A stretch of 33,654 nucleotides of DNA from Chara braunii (taxonomy: Eukaryota > Streptophyta > Charophyceae > Charales > Characeae). Location of the stretch: the NCBI GenBank assembly GCA_003427395.1, contig BFEA01000011.1:4971042-5004695 (forward strand), read 5' to 3'. The position numbers were made by a program, and so were the translations under genes. Below are positions 8,966 to 19,306 of this stretch, piece by piece. A model generated the notes under the pieces. That model did not search any database, had not been told where the DNA came from, and saw nothing but the letters and a program-made list of their open reading frames with translations. Position 1 is the stretch's first letter; the number at the start of each line of letters is the position of its first letter.

Positions 8966-10767
8966 GAAGTGGGTCGTCGCTCCAACTATTAACTATTTGT
9001 ATACCCTCGGACTGTTAACAAGTCTATGCTATTTGGGTTTGTGGGGCTTATTTTCTCCTATTATCATCTGCAGGGCCGAGTGTGGAGACCATGACAGCAA
9101 GACATGGTGACTCATTCAAGAGGGATGACGAGCGAAGCTTTTCCTCAAAGTGTTGTCGCGCGCGTCAGTCCCACACCCAAACGTAAAGTAATGTTTTTCG
9201 TGTCGGACCTCATGATCGTGTCACGCAGGAGTTTTCTCTTTGTCACTTTACGAAATACCAACTCCGACCGTGCGCGCGTGCTATACCTCTCGCGACTCCC
9301 TACGACAGGTTAGGGATGCCGCGAGGTACAACATACCTCCACCTGCGGGAGCTGTCACCATCTCTTAGGTGGGTGTAACCCTGCTGAGCTACTGACCCAC
9401 GTGCGAAGGCTTTTACATGCAATCGCAAAGGTAGGCCAACCGAGGGCGTTTTCTCGATCGCCGTAGCATAGGCATACGCGCGGTAGAACGCCTTAAGACT
9501 GACCCGTATGTCGAGCCCCGAGGTGCTAACTCTCAGGACCGACTATCCAATCAGGTCGACTTCTTGGACAGTCTTCCACGCTTAGCTAACTATGACAATG
9601 ACTCTATGTTCCCTTTGTCGACCTTATGAAAAATGTCAGAGTCGGACCCGTAGTGATCTCTCATTCTTCTCAAAAGAAGTCCCAAACAGAATGACTTCCT
9701 AGGTACAGACTGACCTAAGATCCCATCCACAAGTATATATATATACATATATGTATGTAAATCAGGGGAGCTGACTGAGCGGTGAACCTCACTTTCACAA
9801 TTGTCGTGTCCCTTTGCCCGAATTTCTCAGACGATCCCAAACTCAGAAGACAGCACAAGTGTCCAACACCTGTGCAAATGCAAGAAACAGCATACACACA
9901 TACAAATGCAGACACAAAATGCGCTAAAAACGTCCACCTTTAATCCATTCATAGCATGCCACTCACGCCCTAAACCCTTGAAAACAACATTCATTCCTAA
10001 CCCTGACTCCATTTTACCCCAACCCCACACATTTTTGAAGACTCCTGAGTGTGATTTGGACAATTTAGGCATAGATACAGGGGGAAGATTTATCTGTTTC
10101 CTTCTTAGGTCTTGTCTTAGATGTGGGTGTCAAGCCATGGTGGAAGTTGAGTCGGAGTTCTACCGACCTGTTATCCAGAGATAACAGAATTGTTGCTCTT
10201 CGGATTCCCCGTAAGTTCTCCGAAGTGTCGAAACCTGCAGACATAACACAATCCAAGAGAATCGTAATATCTCTCTTCTTAAATAAGATCTAGAAAGTTC
10301 CTTCTAGACTCTGTGTCCTTTGTCTGACTTCTATCCTTAACTAATTGTTTGGGCTTTTGCCCTTTTGCTTCAGGTAGTGAATAATAATTTACTTCTCCTT
10401 TTATTGTCGTACTAACTCCCCATATTCTCCTCACTATCTCATTCCTATCCTTTTCTGGATCATCCTGTCTGAGTTCCCTTCCTTCTCCCAATACACATGA
10501 ACACATCATCAATCCAACTTGTGAAAATAATCTCATGGAAAGAAAATCAGACAAATGAATAGTCTCTCTTTAAGGTAAGATCTCACTTATCCCCTCTCAG
10601 TAGAATCAGAGATAGCTAGTTAGGAATGAACAATGCAGATTGTGAAAAAAGTTAGAGGTGGTATGACAGACCATTCAGGATATATCCACTTCTTACTTGA
10701 ACTTGTTTGACAAATGCAAATTTTGTGGGTCTTGGCCCTTGTGAGCCAAAGCACACTTAGTGGTAGG
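8966..10767. other. No recognisable gene; hairpins and weak open frames
   Basis: The segment 9020-9700 is richer in CG than its surroundings and holds a hairpin GAGGTA-CAACA-TACCTC (9323-9339) inside a longer CCGC/GCGG stem. Open frames of 127 codons (9801-10184, plus) and 91 codons (10279-10554, minus) have plausible amino-acid composition but no recognisable domain and no supporting context. Another hairpin, TCTAGAA/TTCTAGA, lies at about 10289-10308. Confidence 0.35.
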
Positions 10768-11640
10768 CTTATCCTATGGCTAGTCACTAATAAGGCAGGT
10801 GTCCTTGAAACCTCGCTACTTCTTATATTGGATTAGTCACTGATAAGACAGGATTCCCCTGCTACTCTTATCACTGACTAGCCCTCAACAAGGCGGGTGC
10901 CCAAGGATCCTTGCTACTCTTATCACTGACTACGTCCTAGGATGTTTATTGATAAGGCAGGTGTCCTTGAAACCTCATAACTCTTATATCAGACTAGTCA
11001 TTGATAAGACAGAATTCCTCTGCTACTCTTATCACTGACTAGCCCTCAATAAGGCAGGTGTCCAAGGGTCCTTGCTTACTCTTACCACTGAAAAAAATGT
11101 TAGGTTTAATTAGTGATAAGGCAGGTGTCCTTGAAACCTCACAATTCTTACATCAGACTAGTCACTGATAAGACAGGATTCCCCTGCTACTCTTATCAGT
11201 GACTAGCCCATAATAAGGCGGGTGTCCAAGGGTTCTTGCTTACTCTTACCACTAAAAAGAATGCTAGGTTTAATCAGTTATAAGGCATGTGTCCTTGAAA
11301 CCTCACAACTCTTATATCAGACTAGTCACTGATAAGACAGGATTCCCTTGCTACTCTTATCACTGGCTAGCCCTCAATAAGACGGGTGTCCAATGGTCCT
11401 TGCGTACTCTTACCACTGAAAAAAATGCTAAGTTGGTTAATGATAAGGCAGGTGTCCTTGAAACCTCACAACTCTTATATCAGACTAGTCACTGATAAGA
11501 CAGGATTCCCCTGTTACTCTTATCACTGGCTAGCCCTCAATAAGGCAGGTATCCAAGGGTCCTTGCACTTACCACTGACCAAGAGTAAGGCTCGTTTGGA
11601 GTTAAGGCAGGCTTTCCCTGCTATTCTTACCCCCACACAA
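10768..11640. repeat. Hairpin satellite: five ~163-bp tandem units
   Basis: The anchor GATAAGACAGGATTCCCCTG or a close variant starts at 10842, 11003, 11167, 11331 and 11494 (spacings 161, 164, 164, 163). Each unit is itself three related ~54-bp segments of the form (G/A)ATAAGRCAGG...ACTCTTAYCA. The anchored segment folds: in the third unit CTAGTCACTGATAAGA (11158-11173) pairs perfectly with 11191-11206, plus an inner CAGG/CCTG helix. Other units keep 13-15 of 16 pairs. The period is not a multiple of three, so open frames here are incidental. Confidence 0.95.
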
Positions 11641-12380
11641 GTCTTATCTATGGCTCAAGTCATCGCTTTCGATGACATTCGAGCCTAGAATCGTTTGTTA
11701 GTTTGGAGACTTATTGCTGGATCAGATGTATAATCAGCAATGATCGGTGTGATCCATGACAGTTGATTATGACAACTCAAATCAAGGTACCCATTACCTG
11801 TTTGGATGGGATATAGAGAGAATGATCGCGAGAGGTCGGTAGCTTGTATCCATACCTCTCAATCAATGCCCACAATAAGATTGTTGTATCAAAAAGCAAT
11901 CAGTTTTATACTCAGCCACCCCTTTCTCTACCCGCAATCCAAGACCTGAAGAGTTATTGATTTCGAATAGCTAATCCTTATGATCATCGTTACGATGATT
12001 GCTTGTATGAGACAGTACATGGGTCGAAGGAACGTACCTCGTCGTTCCCTGCCTCCACAGTTCCGCCTGAACTCCGGCAGAGCTCCCGCAATTGCCCTGT
12101 TACATGGATCAAAACATGAAATGAGAATCCTTTGTGCATGAATCTCGATCTCAGTAAGCCATTGGAACATACAATTTTCACTTATGTTATTTGAAAGTGG
12201 TTTTGTGCTTATGTAGGGTTTAGGCATAAGAAAGCGAAGGAGGATGAAGGATGTAAGAGTCGTCATACTTGCTGGCGCCCCTCCTTCGCTCTATTGCCTC
12301 GCACCCCTGTCCGATGCTGATCCCCTATTCTAGTATGTGGTCCCGACGATATAAGTAATAATAATGCCAATAACAATAAT
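11641..12380. other. No supported gene
   Basis: Unique-looking sequence with a short hairpin ATTGCTG/CAGCAAT at about 11713-11741. A 112-codon minus-strand open frame (11928-12266) has no recognisable motif. Confidence 0.4.
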
Positions 12381-12388
12381 ATTGATAA

Positions 12389-12452
<64 letters not shown>

Positions 12453-12486
12453 GAAATAACAATAATAATAAAATACTGATAAAAGA

Positions 12487-12529
<43 letters not shown>
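12389..12529. repeat. Two (TAA)n tracts
   Basis: (TAA)n at about 12389-12450 and 12487-12529, separated by a degenerate A/T-rich spacer. The poly-Ile/Leu open frame on the minus strand is a translation of the microsatellite. Confidence 0.95.
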
Positions 12530-13185
12530 TCCAAGATTATGAACGATATCAAAATCCGGGTTGCGAGATCACACAGTCGTCTAAATAGTCATATATAAGC
12601 AGCGAGTATCATAGCTCTGCGCATTAAGCCAAACAGAGCAATACAATGTAGTAGTGAGCCAAAACTCAAGTTCTCAGACCCATGTCAATCCCAATGCCCC
12701 AGCCTACTTCACTCCACAACTTTACCTACGGTCTCTTCCTTCTTTCTCTCTTTGCCCTCCTTTGTTGTACTCATGTTTTCTTTCTCTCTGCGTCATTGTG
12801 TATCACAGTTTGCGCGTGTTGCTGTTCTCATGCAGGAGAAGGGCGAAGGAAGTGAACCTGCTAATAATAGTACTACTACTACTACTACTACTAATAATAA
12901 TTATATTACTAATTAGTTGCTAGGGACATGAATGTAGACGAAGCACTGAAATTCACCTCGCAGATTCATATGATCAGTCTAAGTAGCCAAAACAAAAATA
13001 GATAGCATAATGGAACCAAGTAGCCACCCTTTTGAAAATGATACAGCAGGTTTGTACGTCAAGGTCCAAGTCCAAATGGCAGTACCAACAGTGTATCCCA
13101 ATGTAACTCTCTCCCGGCCTGGTGCTTACACCGGTGAATGCACCGGTGTCCCAATCATATTTGTTTTCCCGGTGTGTCGTTCACC
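12530..13185. other. No supported gene; short (ACT)n/(TAA)n
   Basis: A short compound trinucleotide tract lies at 12866-12912. The remainder is unremarkable and shows no domain in any frame. Confidence 0.4.
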
Positions 13186-13260
13186 CGGTATTGTCTGTTC
13201 ACCCGAGATTGTCCGTTCACCCGGTATGTCTGATCATCCGGTATTGTCTATTCGTCTTTC
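13186..13260. repeat. 18-bp minisatellite, four units
   Basis: Units TTCACCCGGTATTGTCTG, TTCACCCGAGATTGTCCG, one 17-bp unit, and ATCATCCGGTATTGTCTA. Confidence 0.85.
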
Positions 13261-13377
13261 CCTCTTCCCCGCAATGTGTGTGTGTGTCCCAGTGTATGAA
13301 TGTGTCTTACTGTATCTGTGCGTGAGACACGTGATTGCGTATCCGCCGCAGCATATCTGAGCGTCGGTCTTTGGCTG

Positions 13378-13490
13378 TTTGTCCCAGACAGTTACGCCTG
13401 TCTGGCTCAGACTGTGCCCGTCTGTCCCAGACCGTTCTTGTCTTTCTCAAGCTGCGTCCGTCTGGATCAGACTGTGGTTGTCCCAGTCCA
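13378..13490. repeat. 20-bp minisatellite, about five units
   Basis: Consecutive 20-bp units starting GTCTG at 13400, 13420, 13440 (GTCTT), 13460 and a partial one at 13480, of the type GTCTGKCTCAGACTGTGCCC. An earlier degenerate unit precedes them. From 13491 to 14190 no gene is supported. Confidence 0.8.
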
Positions 13491-14199
13491 TTTCTGCAAG
13501 TACTACGAGGGGCTGTGTGCACCATGGCCGACGGAAAGGACAGATCAGCGAGCTGCAGAAGTATAAGTCAAGAGGCAGCGCCCGACCTCTGATTCATTCC
13601 CGCTCCGTAAGCCATGCGGAAGCGTTGCTGCCACGTACCGTGCGAGGGGGTCTGCAGCATGCCCGAAGGAAGAAGTGGGCGAGAGAGAAGTAGTGTAGTT
13701 GCAGTGCAGTAACCCGCACTCAGCAGAGGCCGGACTGTGTGACCACGCACTACCCGGCTCAGCCCAGCGTCTGGCCAGTGAGACCCAGCGCTGGACTGGG
13801 GGAAATTCAAGGGTCAAAGTCAAATGTCGGGTCGCAGGTACCATACCCAAGTCCATGAATCAGATATGCACATGTGTTTGTATGCGGGCACCAGGCCAAG
13901 ACATCAGACCAAGGGAGAATCGGTTGTGGACCGACCCAGTCTGTCGCAGCATCAAGATCTGAACGGCACAGGACCTCTGCGTTGGGGCATTGACCCCCCC
14001 CCGAGTCAACACTACTTAAGGTTGACTCCTGGCTTTGACATCATCCATTCGGTCGCGAGTCAAAGCTGACTTTACTCTGATGCGACACTGGCTTGTGAGA
14101 TGCTGGCTACCTGCTGGCTGAGCGCTGGCGTTCTTCAGCGTTGACGCGTTGTTTGCTTGCTGGCACGGTGGCTGGCTTGCTTCTGTCTACAAGGTGCTC

Positions 14200-14540
14200 G
14201 ACCACGTGTCATTGCTGATGAGGCTGCTGCCACGTAGTGGGATGGTGACGTGGCTGCGCCACGTGTTTATTGGTTGTTCAGACTATCATCGTTCCGAAGG
14301 AGGTCAGGGACTGTGGGGATGAGATGACACATACCTGTTTATTGAGGCGCGCTCCTTTGGTGAAGAAAAAGCTGATGTGCCACGTGGCACTTTGAGGAAC
14401 TCGGATTTGTGTTTGGAATGGCGCTGTTGGAGAGGGGCGAATCTGTTTGGCCTGAAGAAGAAGTGGATTTCTTCTTCTTTCTCCCTCTAAGTCCCTTCTT
14501 CTTCTTCTCTCTCTCTTGTCTATGAATGTATATACTTGGC
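14200..14540 (+). promoter_or_regulatory. ACGT/G-box cluster with TATA-like sequence
   Basis: Five ACGT cores lie within 185 bp: CACGTG at 14203, CACGT at 14231, ACGTG at 14248, CACGTG at 14260 and a 14-bp perfect palindrome GTGCCACGTGGCAC at 14377-14390. ACGT/G-box elements are binding sites for bZIP and bHLH factors in plants and relatives. A TATA-like GTATATAC follows at about 14529. The segment could be a promoter or part of an LTR. No downstream gene was identified, so its function is inference. Confidence 0.3.
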
Positions 14541-14984
14541 TTCGGAACAGATTTGATCGACATTATTCACCAACAAGACTGGTTTACTCGAGTTGCTTTG
14601 TCATTGAGCCACTGGACTTGAGTTGCGCGAGCGCTGATGCTCGCTCGTTGCTGTGAACAGTATCTGGACGTCCGATGAGTGTTATCTCGCCTGGGTCTGG
14701 GTTCGTTGCAGAAGCGATAGGTTAGCGGCAACCATCGTTGTCGTAGCCGTAGCATATGGTGTCGTGTGTGTACTGCACGGGTTTTTAGTGTGTTACGTGT
14801 GGGATATCCAGGGTGTTTCAGTGTGTGAACAACGAGTTGTTTGCCGCTAAGTCGCTACTGCCAGTGAAGGTGTACTCTCATCTGGATGCCTTATCTCTGA
14901 GCAGTGATTGGGCGCATGGCGCCAGTTTGCCGTGCTGCCGTTCACATGCATGAAAAGTGTGAATGGAAGCGAGTACGATTGCAC

Positions 14985-14986
<2 letters not shown>

Positions 14987-15048
<62 letters not shown>

Positions 15049-15431
15049 GCCATGAAGACGGCAACTTCAGAAATCAAACAGCAGTATATACACAAGATCT
15101 GACTGTCGTGGCATGAACCAACAGTAACATTGCATCACGAGACTCACCAAAGTAGAACACAGCATCATCATCAATGACAATGCTGGAATAGTATCATCCT
15201 TATCAACGAAGTAGAACCGATGTTGATATCCCATCCGGCGCTCGGCGCCCAAACTACAGGTTGCAGATCCTATACTATAATGCCACAGGTGATGTCAAAA
15301 GTTCCCTCAAATCATGAGCAGGTATCAGCTAATGCCGCACGATTCTTGCACCAGGTATGTCTCTCGCATCACTCGCAACCTCGGTCCCGAACACAGATGC
15401 TACTTGCACCCGAAGTCATTATCACACAACG
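14987..15431. repeat. TAA-module copy A of a repeated unit
   Basis: (TAA)n (14987-15042) is followed by ordered landmarks shared with copies B-D: ACTTCAG.AATCAAACAG, ATTGCATCACGAG, a (T)ATCAACGAAG anchor (15201), TTGATATCC..., GGCGCTCGGCGCCCAAACTAC, then CACCAGGTATGTCTCTCGC...ACACAGATGC. The CAG|GTATGT...CACAG ending resembles a tiny intron. It is diverged from the other copies but clearly homologous. Confidence 0.8.
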
Positions 15432-15631
15432 GCGCCACTCTGATATGGCTGCCTGCTCAGTCCGTGCATATTCATCTGCTATACTTGTTTATCCCTGTTT
15501 TTCCCTGTCTGTTCGTGCGTGTCTGCCCTCTGTAGGTTCGCTTCTGTATATCTGTTTAGTTCATCTGTGGTGGCATGCATTTGCCTGTTCTCTCTCTCTC
15601 TCCCTTCTCTCACTTTTTTCCCTCGTTGTCT

Positions 15632-15708
15632 GTAGATACTGAGTTAGTCAGGTAGAAAGAGAGAGTAGGAAAGAGATGGTGGGCTTCAGAAGAAGGAGAG
15701 AAAACTCT
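15632..15708 (+). repeat. Dispersed ~78-bp repeat, copy 1
   Basis: TAGATACTGAGTTAGTCAGG then a GA-rich AAAGAGATGGTGG...AACTCTCTC segment, preceded by a pyrimidine tract. The second copy lies 3.2 kb downstream at 18828-18905. Confidence 0.75.
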
Positions 15709-15963
15709 CTCGTCCTGTGCGTGTACGTGGGTTCGTGAGGTATTCCAGGGTGATCCAGGTTTGAAGTGTGAAGTGCCCAGGGCCGTCGGACATCGTGGCA
15801 AGAGTCACGATGCGCGGTGCTGATGCACCGTAGCCTGTCGAAGCGCGCTTGCATCTGAATTGGGCCTTGGATTCCATATCTTCGAGCTGTGTGTTGGGTG
15901 TTATGTGCCCGCGAGGATCCTCATCTGTTCGAAGAACTGAAAAGGGAGCCTAATTTTGTTTAA

Positions 15964-15964
15964 C

Positions 15965-16007
<43 letters not shown>

Positions 16008-16009
16008 TC

Positions 16010-16044
<35 letters not shown>

Positions 16045-16430
16045 TAATAATAATAATTAAAAAAAATAATAATAATAATAATTATTATAATAAAATTTTG
16101 AGCAATAGCGGACTTCAGAACATACTCAAGTCCAGATAGTCGTGACCTCGTACCAACAGCGGGATTGCATTACGAGGTTCACCAAGTAGGGCACAACAAG
16201 GGCACAGTTTTGACATTGCTGAAATAGTCCCGTCATCATCATCAACGAAGTACCAGAGTAGGTATCCTATCTGGCCTATACTACAATGCTGCTGATGACG
16301 TCAACTGCTCTCTGAGTACGAGCAGATCTCTTGCCAATGTTGCACGCTTCAAGCATCAGGGATATCTCTCGCCTCACTCACAACCTTGGTCTCCCACACA
16401 GATGTCACTTACACCTAGAACTAGCATTTA

Positions 16431-16431
<1 letters not shown>
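15964..16431. repeat. TAA-module copy B
   Basis: A long interrupted (TAA)n (15964-16085) followed by the shared landmarks: anchor at 16241, TATCCTATCTGG, CTACAATGCTG, CAAGCATCAGGGATATCTCT. The GGCGCC block is deleted here and the donor-like GGTATGT has become GGATATC. Confidence 0.8.
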
Positions 16432-16514
<83 letters not shown>

Positions 16515-16894
16515 GTGCAAAGAAAACGCGTAGCAGCAAACTTCAACAATCAAACAGCATCATAGACCTCGAACCAGCAGTAGCGTTGCATCACGAGATT
16601 CGCCAAATAAGAACACACCAAGACCTCATAACTGACAATGCTGAACTAGTCCCACTATCATCAACGAAGAACCAAATTTGATATCCTACTTGGCGCCCGG
16701 CGCCCAGACTACGTATTGCAGATCTTGTCTAGCCTACACTACAATGCTGAAGATGATGACAACAAGTTTTTTTTTTTTTCCCGAGTGCGACCAGTGCCGC
16801 AGTCATCAGTACCAGGTAAGTTTTCTCGTTTTCACTCACAGCCTCGTTCTTCAACACACAGATGCCACTTGCACTCAGAACCTCCACGCACCTG

Positions 16895-16896
<2 letters not shown>
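16432..16896. repeat. TAA-module copy C
   Basis: (TAA)n (16432-16514) and shared landmarks: anchor at 16660, TTGATATCCTACTTGG, a 13-bp GGCGCC-C-GGCGCC palindrome, and TACCAGGTAAGTTTTCTCG...CACAGATGC. The donor-like sequence CAGGTAAGT here is a perfect consensus. A poly-T run (about 16768-16779) interrupts the unit. Confidence 0.8.
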
Positions 16897-16978
<82 letters not shown>

Positions 16979-17360
16979 GTAATAATAATATTCAAGAAAG
17001 ATGAGGATTAGCGAACTTCAGCAATCAAACAGGATCATATACACAAGGCTTAGATAGTCGTGACCTTGAACCAACAACAAAAGTGCATCACGGGTTTCAC
17101 CAACTAAGAGCACGGCAAAAGCTCATATTTGACACTGCTGAAATAGCCTCATCATCATCAACGAAGAACAAGAGTTGATATCCTATCTGGCGCTCGGCGC
17201 CCAAACTACATGTGGCAGATCCTATCTACGAAGCCGAAAGATGACATCAACAGCATCCCCGAAGTACGAGCATATGGCGACCACTGTCGCACGCTTCCAG
17301 CACCAGGTATGTCTCGTGCTTCACTCACAACCTCGTTCCTTCACTCACAGATGCAGTGTG
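16897..17360. repeat. TAA-module copy D
   Basis: (TAA)n (16897-16990), the anchor at 17157, TTGATATCCTATCTGG, GGCGCTCGGCGCCCAAACTAC, and CACCAGGTATGTCTCGTGC...CTCACAGATGC. It runs directly into the long (CT)n tract. Confidence 0.8.
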
Positions 17361-17365
17361 CATCT

Positions 17366-17373
17366 CGCCTCTC

Positions 17374-17462
<89 letters not shown>

Positions 17463-17463
17463 N

Positions 17464-17552
<89 letters not shown>
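17366..17552. repeat. ~185-bp (CT)n microsatellite
   Basis: Almost pure CT dinucleotides with one ambiguous base at 17463. The length in the assembly is probably approximate. The Ser-Leu and Arg-Glu open frames are translations of the repeat. Confidence 0.98.
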
Positions 17553-17554
<2 letters not shown>

Positions 17555-17668
17555 AACCTCATCGTCGTCCGCCTTAATACTCCTCGATCCGTCAGAAAAT
17601 CTGCCCCGACATGCAGCATACTGAAACCATAGCACGCGGGGTACATCAGGCATAAGTGCGCACTTCTG

Positions 17669-17729
17669 ACAAGTCGGGCGATGATGGGCACAATGTGCAT
17701 TCCAACATGTCGGGCGATGACGGGCCCAA
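17669..17729. repeat. 36-bp tandem duplication
   Basis: Two copies of ACA(A/T)GTCGGGCGATGA, starting at 17669 and 17705. GTGCGCACTT and GGGCACAATGTGC palindromic pieces lie alongside. Confidence 0.7.
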
Positions 17730-17779
17730 CCTCGCGACCCCATTCGCGGAGTATACATACTCAGGTAAGATTAAACCGC

Positions 17780-17780
<1 letters not shown>

Positions 17781-17826
<46 letters not shown>
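17781..17826. repeat. (TAA)n after a donor-like CAGGTAAG
   Basis: ACTCAGGTAAGATT at 17760 is followed within about 15 bp by (TAA)n. The order (donor-like sequence, then microsatellite) matches the neighbouring repeat modules. Confidence 0.85.
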
Positions 17827-17830
<4 letters not shown>

Positions 17831-18062
17831 AACAAATAGAATGTATACAAGCTATCTCTCCGGTCCGGTACAGTAAAATGAGGGTACATTGTATTTCAGG
17901 GGAGCAAATCGTATGACAGCAGGGACAGTGATCAACGACGACCAGGTAGGTCTCTCACCCTCTCCTTCTCGCTTTCTTTCCCTCTCTCTCTCCCTGTTAG
18001 CCCGTTACAACATTTCATTCTTCCGCGTGTGATTGTCTGTTGTTGCCTCCTCACCTCCATCG

Positions 18063-18215
18063 ACAAAACCTCCGAGATCACCTCGGCCCAGACACTTCAT
18101 CGGATCATTCAATCGGTAGGAGCGACAGACGATGTGTACAAAGAGCAGGGACGTAATCATAGGGAGCTGGTGACTGGCACTAACAAGGCATTCCTAGTTC
18201 AAGATCGATAATTAC
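18063..18215. repeat. ~150-bp duplicated segment, copy 1
   Basis: Shared with 19822-19962: CAGACACTTCATCGGATCA, CAATCGGTAGGAGCGA, GTAATCATAGGGAGCTG, and AAGATCGATAATTACAACA, in the same order and orientation. The copies are 1.76 kb apart and moderately diverged. Confidence 0.8.
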
Positions 18216-18617
18216 AACAATTGATCCGTGATGATAATAAACAATAATAAATAATAATAATAATAAATAATAAAGTAATAATAATATTTGTAATAAGTCA
18301 TAATAAATGACACTACCTATCCTCATAGTCAGATACAGTCATGTCAGGATTTCTCGTAGAGGGATGACTGTTGACTAATCAATACATTTCTTTTTTCCTC
18401 TCTTATGTACGGCCATCTCCATTCCTCGCTGTGCGCACCTCCTCCTCTTGCACTATACCTGGCCATAATGCCAGTCCGATTTGGTTTGAAAGGGAAAGTC
18501 GATCTATCCTCCCCCCCCCATTTCTCTCTCTCGTGCTTTCTCTGTGTGTGTGCGTGTTCGCCCGCTCTCTCTCTCTCTCCTTGGTCGAATCATGAACGTC
18601 TCACGCACACGCATTCC

Positions 18618-18704
18618 ATCGATAGGACGAGCAAAGCGGAATGAATCATCTGCTGAAACGGGGAAACATACACTGTTACTTTTTGATTTGCTCGTTCTAT
18701 CGAT
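18618..18704. repeat. 87-bp hairpin element, copy 1
   Basis: ATCGATAGGACGAGCAAA (18618-18635) pairs with 18687-18704 (17 of 18 pairs, the other G-T). The ~51-nt loop contains GAATGAATC and GCTGAAACG. Right flank: CCAAGTAGCG. Confidence 0.75.
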
Positions 18705-18827
18705 CCAAGTAGCGCGCAGCGAGGCGCGGGTTGGTGACTTAGCCGTTGGTCAAGGTTGGAGACTTATCGTCTCTCTCTCACTCTCTCTCCTCCTCTCCCA
18801 CTCTCTCCCCTCTCTCTCACGTAGTCC

Positions 18828-18905
18828 GCAGATACTAAGAAGTCAGGTAGGAAGAGGGTGAAGAAGAGATGGTGGACTATGAAGAGGGAGAAGGAGAACT
18901 CTCTC
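18828..18905 (+). repeat. Dispersed ~78-bp repeat, copy 2
   Basis: CAGATACTAAGAAGTCAGGTAGGAAG-type sequence continuing as AAGAGATGGTGGACTATGAA and ending AACTCTCTCC; homologous to 15632-15708. Both copies follow a long pyrimidine tract, so each begins like a 3' splice site and contains CAGGTAG. Confidence 0.75.
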
Positions 18906-18942
18906 CTTCACACACACACACACACACACACACAATCATACC

Positions 18943-19029
18943 ATCGATAGAATGAGCAAAAACGAAATGAATCTTCCGCTGAAACGTGGAAATATACCCT
19001 GCCACTTTTTGATTTGCTCATCTATCGAT
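18943..19029. repeat. 87-bp hairpin element, copy 2 (covarying)
   Basis: ATCGATAGAATGAGCAAA (18943-18960) pairs with TTTGCTCATCTATCGAT (19013-19029), with one bulge. Compared with copy 1 a C-G pair has become T-A, and the arms remain complementary. The loop sequence is similar (GAAATGAATC, GCTGAAACG). Preceded by (CA)n (18909-18934). Confidence 0.75.
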
Positions 19030-19254
19030 CCAAGTAGCGTGCGACGAGCCGTGGGAGACTTATACTCTCTCTCTCACACAATTGGTACACGATTGACACT
19101 CCACGAGCGAGCAAGATCGAACGCCCGACAGTGGGCGAGCAGCAGCGAAGACGCGATAGCGGCTGACGCAAATAGCAGCGCATATTTCCATGTTATATTC
19201 GGAGATTCGTAGCTCATACTATCTACGGAAGCACCGCGAGGTCCGCCGCGATCT

Positions 19255-19257
<3 letters not shown>

Positions 19258-19299
<42 letters not shown>

Positions 19300-19306
19300 C
19301 ACACAC
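19258..19306. repeat. (CA)n microsatellite
   Basis: About 24 CA units with a GCA interruption. Confidence 0.95.

Noticed and set aside
9340-9400. tRNA-like sequence on the minus strand with an A-box match (TAGCTCAGCAGG)
   Set aside because: No B box, no T arm and no consistent anticodon loop; the match is limited to the A box and a GTGGGT/ACCCAC stem.
11289-11688. Open frames with repeated peptide (KPHNSYIRLVTDKTGFPCYS)
   Set aside because: They fall inside the 163-bp satellite, whose period is not a multiple of three; the peptides are by-products.
12325-12552. Poly-Ile/Leu minus-strand open frame; similar poly-Asn frames at 14904-17004
   Set aside because: Translations of (TAA)n.
14210-14235. 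CTGATGAG as a hammerhead core
   Set aside because: No GAAA or stem II follows; isolated string.
14310-14570. Candidate LTR beginning TGTGGGG with TATA-like sequence
   Set aside because: No second copy, no primer-binding site and no CA terminus could be found; kept only as a regulatory-site candidate.
17175-17758. Ser-Leu and Arg-Glu repeat proteins
   Set aside because: Translations of the (CT)n tract; length depends on the microsatellite.
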